Below are positions 7,937 to 15,984 of a stretch of DNA of 51,448 bases, one piece after another. Source of the DNA: Spirochaetota bacterium (GTDB lineage Bacteria; Spirochaetota; UBA4802; JAGODF01); the NCBI GenBank assembly GCA_029573825.1, contig JAKQCH010000420.1, positions 1-51,448 of the forward strand. Reading direction: 5' to 3'. The translations under genes and the position numbers were made by a program. Under the pieces are notes generated by a model that worked only from the letters and a program-made list of their open reading frames with translations, was not told the DNA's origin and made no database searches. Position 1 is the first letter of the stretch, and every line of letters begins with the position of its first letter.

Positions 7937-9116
7937 AGAAATCGCGGATGGAGTATTCTGGGCGGGAAAGATAGACTGGGAACTTAAAAAATTTCATGGT
8001 GATGAGTATTCCACACACCGGGGGTCATCGTATAACAGCTATCTGGTTAAGGATGAAAAAATTGCCCTCATTGATACAGTGTGGGCCCCTTTTTCGAAGG
8101 AGTATGTGGAAAATCTCGGGAAGCTCGTGGACCTCAATAAAATTGATTTCATTATCGCCAATCACGGAGAGGTGGACCATAGCGGCGCCCTGCAGGAACT
8201 GATGAGGAATATCCCCGATACGCCGGTATACTGCACCGCGAACGGCGTCAAAAGCCTGAAGGGGCAGTATCACGGGGACTGGAATTTCCAGGTGGTGAAA
8301 ACAGGTGACCGCCTGAACCTCGGGTCGCGGGAGATTGTGTTCGTGGAGGCGCCGATGCTCCACTGGCCTGACAGCATGTTTACGTATCTCACCGGGAGTA
8401 ATATCCTGTTCAGCAATGACGCCTTCGGCCAGCACTATGCCAGTGAATTTCTCTATAACGACCTGGTTGACCAGGAGGAACTGTTTGCGGAATGCATCAA
8501 GTATTACGCAAACATCCTCACTCCCTTCAGCGTCCTGGTGAAAAAGAAGATAGAAGAGGTCCTCGCGATGAAGCTGCCTCTCTCCATGATCTGCACGAGC
8601 CACGGGGTGATATGGAGGGACCGCCCGGAGCAGATTGTCCACCGGTACCTTGAATGGGCGGACAGCTACAGCGAGAACATGATCACCATTGTGTACGATA
8701 CCATGTGGAACAATACCCGTATTATGGCGGAGCAGATTGCCGAAGGAATTCACGGGAAAGACCCCCTGGTGAACATCAGGCTTCACAATGCGGCAAAAAC
8801 CGACAAGAACGATATTATCACCGATATCTTCAGATCGAAGGCCATCCTTGTGGGTTCATCCACCATCAACAGGGGGATACTTACCTCCATCGCGGGGCTT
8901 CTTGAGGAAATCAGGGGCCTTGGGTTTAAAAACAAAAAGGCTGCCGCTTTCGGCAGTTATGGCTGGAGCGGGGAATCGGTGAAGATGATTTCCGAAGGGC
9001 TGAAGCAGGCCGGGTTTGCTGTGGTGAATGAAGGATTTCGGGCTATGTGGACCCCCGGTGAAGAGGCGAAACGGGAATGCGCTGAGTTCGGGGCGGGGTT
9101 TGTTGAACAGCTGTAA
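7929..9116 (+). CDS. fprA: Flavodiiron protein (A-type flavoprotein)
   Basis: This 395-residue cytoplasmic enzyme is expected to reduce O2 to water and/or NO to N2O using electrons from rubredoxin or a similar donor. The N-terminal beta-lactamase-like domain has the di-iron ligand set H79-x-E81-x-D83-H84 (HGEVDH), H145 in MLHWPD, D164 in SNDAFG and H225 in TSHGVIW. The C-terminal flavodoxin domain begins near residue 252 (ITIVYDTMWNNTRIMAEQI binds FMN phosphate) and includes VGSSTINRG and AAFGSYGWSGES. Length is normal for the core two-domain form. It is co-transcribed with the cupin from an FNR-like promoter, and a strong terminator follows. O2 versus NO preference cannot be told. Confidence 0.95.
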   Translation: MHREIADGVFWAGKIDWELKKFHGDEYSTHRGSSYNSYLVKDEKIALIDTVWAPFSKEYVENLGKLVDLNKIDFIIANHGEVDHSGALQELMRNIPDTPVYCTANGVKSLKGQYHGDWNFQVVKTGDRLNLGSREIVFVEAPMLHWPDSMFTYLTGSNILFSNDAFGQHYASEFLYNDLVDQEELFAECIKYYANILTPFSVLVKKKIEEVLAMKLPLSMICTSHGVIWRDRPEQIVHRYLEWADSYSENMITIVYDTMWNNTRIMAEQIAEGIHGKDPLVNIRLHNAAKTDKNDIITDIFRSKAILVGSSTINRGILTSIAGLLEEIRGLGFKNKKAAAFGSYGWSGESVKMISEGLKQAGFAVVNEGFRAMWTPGEEAKRECAEFGAGFVEQL

Positions 9117-9193
9117 TGTGAAAAATAAAAATGTATTGAAAAATTATTGATAACGATTCTGTTTTAATAGCAGAATAGCTGGTGTGATTGAAT

Positions 9194-9218
9194 GCCCCCC
9201 TGAAAAAGGGGGCTTTTT
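9194..9218 (+). terminator. Rho-independent terminator after the flavodiiron gene
   Basis: GCCCCC at 9194-9199 pairs with GGGGGC at 9208-9213, followed by a T5 run at 9214-9218. Its position rules out translation starts upstream of it for the next gene. Confidence 0.85.
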
Positions 9219-9250
9219 ATACCGGCAGTAGTGAGGAGGGCGTCATTGAT

Positions 9251-10126
9251 TTGAAAAAGAAACCTGACGGTAATGAGCATAAATCTTTTACAATCATATC
9301 ATGGAAGCTGGGAGCTACTGTTCTTGCAGTTGTTGTAACAGTAATTTTTTCCACGGTTCTCTACAGGTTTATTAAACATCAGGAGGACGCGGGGGTGAGA
9401 ATAAATCTTGCGGGAAGACAGAGAATGCTGACCAACAGGATGATGAAAAAAGTTCTCATCCACAAATACCGGGCTGGTGAAACCCGCGATGTGAGCCGTT
9501 CGGTTAAAGTCTTTGATCTGACTCAGAACGCTCTTCTCTCCGGGGGGGCGGCGCCAATGGACCTCGGAATGTCTCAGTTCAGAAATATCCCCATGGCTGT
9601 TGATAAGGAAGTCATCGCCCGGCTAAAAAGTGTTACTGCGATGTGGGTTCCCTTCAGGGAAAAGCTGGTACGTTTCATCGAAACAGGTGACGGAGCATCG
9701 CTGCAGTATCTGATAAATATGAATGATCTTCTGGTGGCGGAAATCGATACTGCGGTGCATGCCTTACAGGAAGAGTCCGAGCGATATAACCGCATAATAC
9801 GTATAATGGTTACCATGTCTGCGGTAGTGGTCCTTGGGGTGCTGATGCTGTTCCTGATAATAAACGTCAAAAAGCTGAGAAAAGCGGCAGCGCGGATTGA
9901 TGAACTTGAAAAAATTCTCCCGATATGCAGCAGCTGTAAGAAAATAAGAACTGATAATAATCGATCATGGGACCCCTCCGCGTGGATATCCATTGAAGAA
10001 TATCTTCATAACACGGGAGAGACTGCGGTGACCCACGGAATTTGTCCCGATTGCGCGAGGGAACTTTACCCGGAACAATACAAATCGATAATGGAGAGAA
10101 AAAAAAGTGAAAATGAAACGCCCTGA
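9251..10126 (+). CDS. Membrane sensor: PilJ-like periplasmic domain with C-terminal zinc-ribbon motif
   Basis: This 291-residue protein has two transmembrane helices (about residues 20-40 and 185-210). The periplasmic loop opens with RINLAGRQRMLTNRMMKK, the signature of the type IV pili methyl-accepting/NarX-like nitrate-sensor region. The cytoplasmic end is LEKILPICSSCKKIRTD, SWDPSAWISIEEYL, then HGICPDCARELYPEQY. That four-Cys module is usually found at the end of PAS or receiver proteins. No kinase, HAMP or GGDEF domain is present. GAGGAGG at about 9233-9239 points to TTG 9251; an earlier TTG at 9188 lies before the upstream terminator and is rejected. Output partner is unknown. Confidence 0.7.
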   Translation: MKKKPDGNEHKSFTIISWKLGATVLAVVVTVIFSTVLYRFIKHQEDAGVRINLAGRQRMLTNRMMKKVLIHKYRAGETRDVSRSVKVFDLTQNALLSGGAAPMDLGMSQFRNIPMAVDKEVIARLKSVTAMWVPFREKLVRFIETGDGASLQYLINMNDLLVAEIDTAVHALQEESERYNRIIRIMVTMSAVVVLGVLMLFLIINVKKLRKAAARIDELEKILPICSSCKKIRTDNNRSWDPSAWISIEEYLHNTGETAVTHGICPDCARELYPEQYKSIMERKKSENETP

Positions 10127-10145
10127 TCATACCATAACCAGGGCG
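10119..10145. terminator. Bidirectional hairpin between convergent genes
   Basis: CGCCCTG at 10119-10125 pairs with CAGGGCG at 10139-10145 around a 13-base loop. It overlaps the stop of the sensor gene and lies downstream of the minus-strand FecR gene. The T-run is better on the minus strand (TTTCATTTTC). Confidence 0.45.
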
Positions 10146-10176
10146 GAGAATTTACGCTGTTGAAATTCCGGCAGTG

Positions 10177-10992
10177 TTATCGGGCGCCTTTTGCTTTTTG
10201 ACGGATGTCTTTGCTCCGGTCCATTACCATGTATCCTGATGATTCGACTTCAATATTGCGGGATACGTTTTCGTCGATTACTTCCTCAAGTTCTTCCTGA
10301 ACATCCGCTGAAAAGCCTTCGGTTGTTTTCGCCGTATGAAGTCCTTTGATTTCTTCGTTTATCGTTACCCGGTCCTGATTGCTGAGCGGCGCTGTTGAAA
10401 TCCTGATATCTGCGGGAGCATTGCTGCCTTCCGATTTTTTTATCAATGTTGCCGATGTGTTTTCCGTGGTTATCGTTTCATTAACAGCAGGAGATGTCCC
10501 TGCCGGACGAATGCTGACCTTACCCTTCAACACATCCACGCGTGTGGTGTTCCCGTCGGCGATAACACGGAGACTGGTGCCGCGGACAGCAGCAACTGCG
10601 GTGCTCGTGGTAACTTCAAAGCTGGACCCTTTTTTAAACTTTCCGAGGGTTGAGAAAATCTTTCCTCTGCTCAGACTGATCTGTGCATTGTCTTTTTCCG
10701 CGCTGTGGAAAAGGACAGCCATGACAACCTCCGAGTTTTCAGTGATACGGATCAGGCCATGATCTGAATATTGAAGGTCGGCAATTGACTGCTTTCCGGT
10801 AATAATGGTATCGCCCTTGTGAAGGATCTCTCCCCAGCGGGGGACACGCTCCACAGTGCCGGAAAGGACTTTCACATCACCCACGGAACCTACGATCGTG
10901 ATCACTGTTTCATGCACTTCTTTCTTACAGGAGAATGTGAACAGCAGTAAGGGAGTCAGTACGACGACAAGGTATTTTTTTATTTGATTCAT
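10177..10992 (-). CDS. FecR-domain lipoprotein (second paralogue)
   Basis: This 271-residue protein begins MNQIKKYLVVVLTPLL with a lipobox LFTFSC near residue 22. The FecR domain spans about residues 32-160: VGSVGDVKVLSGTVERVPRWGE, KGDTIITGKQSIADLQYSDHG, and VTTSTAVAAVRGTSLRV. The C-terminal third is acidic and helix-rich (EVQEELEEVIDE-like) and unlike the paralogue at 5735. As there, no FecI-type sigma gene is adjacent. ATG 10992 is preceded by TGAGGGGA at good spacing. It follows the HTH/PBP-like regulator on the same strand with a 94-base gap. Confidence 0.75.
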   Translation of the reverse strand: MNQIKKYLVVVLTPLLLFTFSCKKEVHETVITIVGSVGDVKVLSGTVERVPRWGEILHKGDTIITGKQSIADLQYSDHGLIRITENSEVVMAVLFHSAEKDNAQISLSRGKIFSTLGKFKKGSSFEVTTSTAVAAVRGTSLRVIADGNTTRVDVLKGKVSIRPAGTSPAVNETITTENTSATLIKKSEGSNAPADIRISTAPLSNQDRVTINEEIKGLHTAKTTEGFSADVQEELEEVIDENVSRNIEVESSGYMVMDRSKDIRQKAKGAR

Positions 10993-11086
10993 AATGAGTA
11001 TCCCCTCAGTAATATGTAAACGCTGAATACCATTCATTATTTTGCACGTGGCTGAATAAAACAAGCAGAAAATAAAAAAAATTATA

Positions 11087-11998
11087 TTATTCTGAAGAAT
11101 AAATAATTTTTCCGGATTCAGTGAAATCATAATCCCCCAGGGGTTTTACCTCATTCCTGAATTCATCGGAACTGAGCTGCTGGATGAAGGACTGTATGCT
11201 TTTTTTAAAAAATGTGCTCTGTGTCAGCACCATGTCGAAACTCTCACGGATGATGGGGACAAAAGGGAGACCGAAAAGCTTTGATACTGCAATCGTGGCA
11301 ATGCCTGCATCGGCGGCGCCGGAAAGGATATTCAGCCCAACTTCAAAATGCGTATAGACTTCCCTCTCGTATCCGGAAATACCGGCGATATCAATATTTT
11401 GATTTTTCAGATGATGATCCAGCAGTACCCGTGTTCCTGAACCCTTCTGGCGGTTGATAAACCTAATTTTTTTATTACCGAGATCGGCGAAGTCCTTTAC
11501 CGGCGATGATAGTGACGGCGAGGAAAGAAACCCGATCTCACGGTAGAAAAGATGCACCAGGGCAATTTTCATGGTGGGATAGTACTCTTTGAGATGGGGA
11601 ATATTGTATTCGCCGCTTTCCGGGTCCAGGAGGTGGCACCAGGAGACATCAACCATTCCCTGCTTCAGGAGGTTCAATCCTTCCATGCTTCCGGTGCTGC
11701 AGCTGAAAATGTACACATTTTCCTTTTTGATGCCGTTCATCAGTATATCAAGAATCGGGTCGTTGCTGCCTGCCGCAAAAATGGTGTCAGCATCACCGCG
11801 TTTATTTTTTTGGGATGATATGGAATCCCTGTTGATATTTGAAGTAAGCCATTCATCAATGATATGCTTCGGAAATACCCATTTCCCTGTTACCCGTGTG
11901 CAGGGTATCTGGTTTGCTTTAATTAGCGCATACACCTGTTTTTCATGGATACCGAGATATGCGGCTACTTCCTTCGTGCTCATTAGTTCTTCTGACAT
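11087..11998 (-). CDS. HTH (excisionase-type) regulator with periplasmic-binding-like domain
   Basis: This 303-residue cytoplasmic protein joins an N-terminal MerR-like/HTH_17 helix-turn-helix to a ligand domain. The HTH is MSTKEVAAYLGIHEKQVYALIKAN, then TGKWVFPKHIIDEWL. After a polar linker, residues about 85-290 resemble the substrate-binding-protein-like domain seen in molybdate- or tungstate-related regulators: STGSMEGLNLLKQGMVDVSWCHLLDP, then RFINRQKGSGTRVLLDHHL, then SGAADAGIATIAVS. The RQKGSGTR motif is highly typical. The ligand is probably a small anion or metabolite but cannot be assigned. It diverges from the TrpF-like gene across a 270-base region, so autoregulation or control of that gene is possible. 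GGAGTCAGGAA precedes ATG 11998. Confidence 0.82.
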   Translation of the reverse strand: MSEELMSTKEVAAYLGIHEKQVYALIKANQIPCTRVTGKWVFPKHIIDEWLTSNINRDSISSQKNKRGDADTIFAAGSNDPILDILMNGIKKENVYIFSCSTGSMEGLNLLKQGMVDVSWCHLLDPESGEYNIPHLKEYYPTMKIALVHLFYREIGFLSSPSLSSPVKDFADLGNKKIRFINRQKGSGTRVLLDHHLKNQNIDIAGISGYEREVYTHFEVGLNILSGAADAGIATIAVSKLFGLPFVPIIRESFDMVLTQSTFFKKSIQSFIQQLSSDEFRNEVKPLGDYDFTESGKIIYSSE

Positions 11999-12267
11999 TT
12001 CCTGACTCCCTCACTGTTGGCAGGCGCCGTATGATTGATCGGCTGACTGTGTTGATTTTATGATACGATAATATATAATTTTCCGCAATAAAAATAATTA
12101 TTCACAGGGCATTACAGCGATAATTTTTCTGCAATTTTCAGGGATTATCTTCTTTGTTGCGGTTGACAGATTGATTGGCATTCTGTCTTTTTTAATCGCG
12201 TTGAAGACAGATGCAATAAGTAAAAAAGGTCTTCATGAAAAGAACAGGTATTGGTGAAAGGGGAAAA

Positions 12268-13035
12268 ATGGTAAGGGGCGATATTCTGGTGCAGATTTAC
12301 GAGATTCAGACTCCCGGTGAGGCGGAAAAGTGCGCTGAAGCGGGAATTCATCATATCGGTTCCGTGGTGCTTTCTGAAGAAACATGGAAGGACCCGGTAC
12401 TGAAGGACACTCTCCGCGTGATTGCATCAACGCCGTCAAAGAGCAGCCTTATTCCGCTTTTCAGCTCTCCTGACACGGTATACCGGACACTTGAATACTA
12501 TCGCCCCGATATCGTCCACTTCTGCGAATTGCTTCATCCCGGAGAACATGGCAGGGAAATGAGAGAACAGTTACAGGAGCTTCAGCGGAATGTGAAGCGG
12601 CGATTCCCTGAAATTGCAATAATGCGCTCAATCCCGATACCCCTCGCGGGATCCGGGATTGATTTTCCTGTCATTGAACTTGCCAGGGAATTTCAGGATG
12701 TGAGTGATTTTTTTCTCACCGATACTCTGATTGCCGGAGTGCAGGGCGCTGTTGCAGGAGATCAGCCGGTGAAAGGATTTGTCGGCATTACCGGAAAAAT
12801 CTGCGATTGGGACATGGCCGCAGACCTTGTGAAAGCAGTGCCGGTGCCGGTAATTCTCGCAGGGGGGCTTTCGCCCGACAATGTTGCAGAGGGGGTGCGG
12901 CGTGTCGGCCCGGCGGGAGTAGACAGCTGTACTGCAACCAATGCCCTGGATTCCAACGGCAATCCGGTACGTTTCAGAAAGGATATGGAGAAGGTGAGAA
13001 TGTTTTACATGAATGCGGCAGGCTTGCGGCAGTAA
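12268..13035 (+). CDS. TrpF-like TIM-barrel protein without the catalytic Cys
   Basis: This protein of about 255 residues resembles phosphoribosylanthranilate isomerase (TrpF) in the later strands. It shows DFFLTDTLIAG (Asp equivalent retained), GITGKICDWDMAADLV, PVILAGGLSPDNVAEGVRRV and the end GPAGVDSCTATNALDSNG. The first strand is LVQIYEIQTPGEAEKCAEAG, where true TrpF has KICGIT. The catalytic Cys is thus Tyr, so ordinary isomerase activity is doubtful. No other trp gene is nearby. An alternative ATG at 12235 would add 11 residues; 12268 has AAAGGGG just upstream. It diverges from the HTH/PBP-like regulator. The function is unknown. Confidence 0.7.
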   Translation: MVRGDILVQIYEIQTPGEAEKCAEAGIHHIGSVVLSEETWKDPVLKDTLRVIASTPSKSSLIPLFSSPDTVYRTLEYYRPDIVHFCELLHPGEHGREMREQLQELQRNVKRRFPEIAIMRSIPIPLAGSGIDFPVIELAREFQDVSDFFLTDTLIAGVQGAVAGDQPVKGFVGITGKICDWDMAADLVKAVPVPVILAGGLSPDNVAEGVRRVGPAGVDSCTATNALDSNGNPVRFRKDMEKVRMFYMNAAGLRQ

Positions 13036-13100
13036 CACAGTATCACGTTGGGGACTGAATAACACTGTTGTCAGGTCAAGGCACAATGTGACATAATATT

Positions 13101-13130
13101 TGATCTCCGTTCTTACCGGACCGGAGATCA
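13101..13130. terminator. Hairpin between TrpF-like and SpoIIE-type genes
   Basis: TGATCTCCG at 13101-13109 pairs perfectly with CGGAGATCA at 13122-13130. It overlaps the stop codon of the minus-strand phosphatase gene. Neither side has a good T-run, so termination strength is uncertain. Confidence 0.4.
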
Positions 13131-14516
13131 GTCGGCTTTCTTTACTGCCATCAATGTTACATCATCATTGATGAAGCTCTGGCCGGTGAAGGTGTAAAAA
13201 TCGTTGATGATGTGGCTGGTAATATCCCGGGCGGTGTCGGTGGGGGCGGAGCTGAAAGCGTCAAGGAGCCGTTTCATGCCGTATGATTTTTTCTCACTGT
13301 TGAATCCGTCAATTATGCCGTCTGTAAATATAAGAAGGATATCGCCCGGTTCCATGTCAAACTGAATCGTGTTAAACGGAGCAGAGGTGAAATCCATACC
13401 TATGGGGAGTCCCCTGAATTCAGCATTTGGCGCCGCTTCCTTTACAATCCCGGATCTGCCTTTTTTTAACAGGATGTTCGGGTGTCCCGCATTGACATAT
13501 TGAACGGTGCCTCCCGTAAACCTGAGAAGTACCCCGGTAATATAATTGTCAATGTTGGAAATTTCATTTGAAATAATTTCTCTGGCCTGCCGTGCTATTT
13601 CGCCGAGAGTGCTTTCCTGCAGGTAGGTGAAAAGCCTGAACATAATAGGTTTCGCGATCATTGTAATAAGGCCTGATGAAATGCCGTGCCCGGAAACATC
13701 AAAGACCGCAATTCCCGTGAGGGTTGTTCCCCGTGTATAAATATCGAAAAAATCTCCGGAAACGCCATGTGCCGGCCGCAACAAAAAAGAGATATCCCAT
13801 CCGTCAGTTTCCGGAGGCTTCTGAAGGAAAAAAGCTGCCTGAACATGGGAAGCAAGTTCCAGTTCGTAGGTGTCCTGTATCTGGGACTTCAACAGGGCGG
13901 TGTTCTTGGCTTTAAGTTCATTATTCAGCATGCGCAATGCTTCCCTGTCGCGGAGCATCTCCTTCTTCTGCCCGCTGATCTGCTGCGACACATAGGAAAT
14001 AAAAATAAGCGGAACAGTAAAACATGCCGCGAATAATAATTCCTGGGACAGGATTCCTTTCTGGTTCGCAACTTCAATCGCATAGTAGGAGGTAATGGTG
14101 AAGGCCACCAGTGCTCCGACGGATATCGCCAGAGATTCTTTGACCGTGGTAAAGGGTAGTTCCACAGATACCGCGACCAGCGCGAAAATAAGCCCCGCCA
14201 TCCTGAGTTCCCGCAGGTAAAAGACCGCACATGAAAAAAGAATAAGAAACAGGAGCAGTTCAATAAAGAAAAAAACAGGCTCAGTCCACTTCGGAACCGA
14301 GGGCATAAGGAAGAGGGCAATGATAAAACCAATTGTTCCGGTATTTACAATTGCCGCAAGGAGGGCAATTTCAGCATAGCTGATTCCGGAAATGCCGATG
14401 TTTGAGGCGATCAAAGCAAAAATCTCAACGAAAATATATCCAATCAGGGCGTTTATGTTCATCTGGAGCAGCCGTTTCCGGCGCAGCTGGCCTTTGTCTT
14501 TCTGCAGTATGGTCAT
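13128..14516 (-). CDS. Membrane SpoIIE/RsbU-type PP2C phosphatase
   Basis: This 462-residue protein has about six hydrophobic helices in residues 18-180 and a short coiled linker (KKEMLRDREALRMLNNELKAKN). The SpoIIE-type PP2C serine phosphatase domain begins near residue 235. Metal-binding and signature motifs are HGVSGDFFDIYT, VFDVSGHGISSGLI, NAGHPNILL, LLIFTDGIIDGFN and NDDVTLMAV. Family members dephosphorylate anti-sigma-factor antagonists in partner-switching pathways. The membrane region suggests it senses an envelope signal. No anti-sigma or STAS gene is adjacent. The start at 14516 has a GCGGGA-type site. Confidence 0.9.
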   Translation of the reverse strand: MTILQKDKGQLRRKRLLQMNINALIGYIFVEIFALIASNIGISGISYAEIALLAAIVNTGTIGFIIALFLMPSVPKWTEPVFFFIELLLFLILFSCAVFYLRELRMAGLIFALVAVSVELPFTTVKESLAISVGALVAFTITSYYAIEVANQKGILSQELLFAACFTVPLIFISYVSQQISGQKKEMLRDREALRMLNNELKAKNTALLKSQIQDTYELELASHVQAAFFLQKPPETDGWDISFLLRPAHGVSGDFFDIYTRGTTLTGIAVFDVSGHGISSGLITMIAKPIMFRLFTYLQESTLGEIARQAREIISNEISNIDNYITGVLLRFTGGTVQYVNAGHPNILLKKGRSGIVKEAAPNAEFRGLPIGMDFTSAPFNTIQFDMEPGDILLIFTDGIIDGFNSEKKSYGMKRLLDAFSSAPTDTARDITSHIINDFYTFTGQSFINDDVTLMAVKKAD

Positions 14517-14681
14517 AACGTATCCCGCGCCCCTGATGTGAATGTCCGGTACGTGACAGGGGGTCTGTTTGTGATATCAGAAACATTTATATGCATTGCG
14601 GATTGTGTCAATGAAAATTAGAATGATTTTTTATATTTCGTGCAGTTTGTATAATGGTCAATGTCGGACGTGGGGTGTAGG

Positions 14682-15575
14682 TCACTGCCCTGCCGGCATG
14701 GATGCAGGAACCGCAAGAATATAATCGGCAATCCCTTTGCTTTCCTCGCGAAGCTGTGTGACGTCTTTCTGTGACACCGTGGCGATAGTGCCGATTCTGA
14801 GGCCGTTCTTCTGACGGAGCAGATGCCAGATAATCCCCTCCCTGTTGATGCTGTGGTAGGAACCGTTTATATGAAAAAAAAGTCCTCCGGATTTCAGATT
14901 TGTGATGATAAAATGAGCCATTGTGGCATCGCGGATTGCCTGTGCCGCCGCGAGGTTGCCGGTGCTGTGTCCGGGCACATGAGATGGTATGCGGCTCTGA
15001 ATATCGCGGTAGGATTTCAGGGATGGGTCATATTCCACAGGGAGGGGGGCGATAAATTTCTTTGCAGATAGTGAAAGGCCGTTAAGAGAATCCAGGCCTT
15101 TGTTGAACACCATCGAGGCGTATCGTTTCGGCACATTGGTCGCGATGAAAGGGATATTTCCGGTTCCCGCAAATTCAAGAAGCGGACGATAATCACGCCT
15201 GTAGTTTGACCAGGGCCGGGCCTCTTGTTCGAAGCTGCGGGAGGATATGTGTCCCTGCAGAAATTCATTAATCACATGCTGTGTATCGGCATCAAAAAAT
15301 TCACCGCCCATTATAAATTCTTTTTCCCCGGCACTGCAAAGAGCAAAGAGATCCCGGGCAAGTTCATATTCAAGCCAGTGCGCTATCGGGTTCCCGTGCT
15401 GCTCTCCGAAGAGGATGATGTTGTTTCCCGTAAGAGCTGTTACCATGCCCCGGTAGTCTGCGGTTGTTCCATCGCCCTTGAATAACCGGTAGGCCGGCTT
15501 GTCGTATGCAAGGAGAGGAGCTGTTGATAAAATAATTGATAAAAAAAGAATTGTTTGTTTCATTGCATTATTCAA
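14682..15575 (-). CDS. ChaN-like exported protein (PF04187/Tiki-type fold)
   Basis: This 297-residue protein has an N-terminal signal peptide ending near LLAYDKP. The body matches the ChaN/DUF399 family: NNIILFGEQHGNPIAHWLEYELA, MGGEFFDADTQHVINEFLQG, then RPWSNYRRDYRPLLEFA and PFIATNVPKRYA. The GEQH motif and the downstream C-terminal H-containing segment FFHINGSYHS are the usual conserved residues. Related proteins bind haem or act like the metal-dependent protease Tiki, but the function here is unknown. Start is either 15575 or 15563 (MKQTIL); neither has a strong ribosome site. Confidence 0.75.
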   Translation of the reverse strand: MNNAMKQTILFLSIILSTAPLLAYDKPAYRLFKGDGTTADYRGMVTALTGNNIILFGEQHGNPIAHWLEYELARDLFALCSAGEKEFIMGGEFFDADTQHVINEFLQGHISSRSFEQEARPWSNYRRDYRPLLEFAGTGNIPFIATNVPKRYASMVFNKGLDSLNGLSLSAKKFIAPLPVEYDPSLKSYRDIQSRIPSHVPGHSTGNLAAAQAIRDATMAHFIITNLKSGGLFFHINGSYHSINREGIIWHLLRQKNGLRIGTIATVSQKDVTQLREESKGIADYILAVPASMPAGQ

Positions 15576-15648
15576 TCCGCATTATTTAATTACCAATAAT
15601 CAATTACAGCATCTCTTACATGACAAGCATATAATAATGATGAAGTCG

Positions 15649-15682
15649 AAAAAAAAGCCCCTTCCATGAAAATATAAGGGGC
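15649..15682 (-). terminator. Rho-independent terminator of the 59-residue gene
   Basis: GCCCCTT at 15657-15663 pairs with AAGGGGC at 15676-15682. On the minus strand the stem is followed by an eight-T run (complement of 15649-15656). It lies about 21 bases after the stop of the small gene. Confidence 0.8.
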
Positions 15683-15703
15683 GGATATTCACCTCATGGT
15701 TTT

Positions 15704-15883
15704 TTAAACACGGGTAACTTCAACCCTGATGTTTTTATCGGGGTCTGTTAGCAGCATACAGTTGAGATATGCCCTGTTTTCAGCTTCATCCCAGTTTATC
15801 GCTTCAATCTCCAGGTTTTGAATATCTTTCCCGTTTACCGTGCTTACGCATTTTGTTCTATATTTTTGAGGTACTTTCCACAT
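15704..15883 (-). CDS. 59-residue protein of unknown function
   Basis: The reading frame runs from ATG at 15883 to TAA at 15704 and encodes a small soluble protein beginning MWKVPQKYRTKCVSTVNGKD and ending NIRVEVTRV. The composition is balanced, with no signal peptide or transmembrane helix, and a middle helix EIEAINWDEAENRAYLN. AGGGAGG sits five bases before the ATG. A -35/-10 pair lies upstream and a strong terminator lies downstream, so this is a complete transcription unit. It resembles no family that I recognise. Its neighbours are a ChaN-like gene and the degenerate GGDEF gene, both on the same strand. Confidence 0.75.
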   Translation of the reverse strand: MWKVPQKYRTKCVSTVNGKDIQNLEIEAINWDEAENRAYLNCMLLTDPDKNIRVEVTRV

Positions 15884-15928
15884 GATGACCTCCCTTTTGT
15901 TTCGTTGTTTAGATAATTAGATATATAT

Positions 15929-15957
15929 AAAATACTGTAAATCTGCAGTATTGTCAA
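15929..15957 (-). promoter_or_regulatory. Promoter with inverted repeat, for the 59-residue gene
   Basis: On the minus strand TTGACA (15957-15952), 17 bases, then TATTTT (15934-15929) form a good sigma-70 promoter about 40 bases before the start codon. The inverted repeat AATACTG-N8-CAGTATT at 15931-15952 fills the spacer and could be an operator, or a weak terminator for the gene upstream. Confidence 0.6.
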
Positions 15958-15984
15958 GTTTTTTTTCAAAGAGCGGTGTGGATA

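Noticed and set aside
8025-8786. A 253-residue minus-strand frame opposite the flavodiiron gene
   Set aside because: The plus-strand frame is an unmistakable flavodiiron protein; the opposite frame has no domain.
9188-9250. A TTG start at 9188 for the sensor
   Set aside because: The translated residues would come from the terminator hairpin of the flavodiiron gene.
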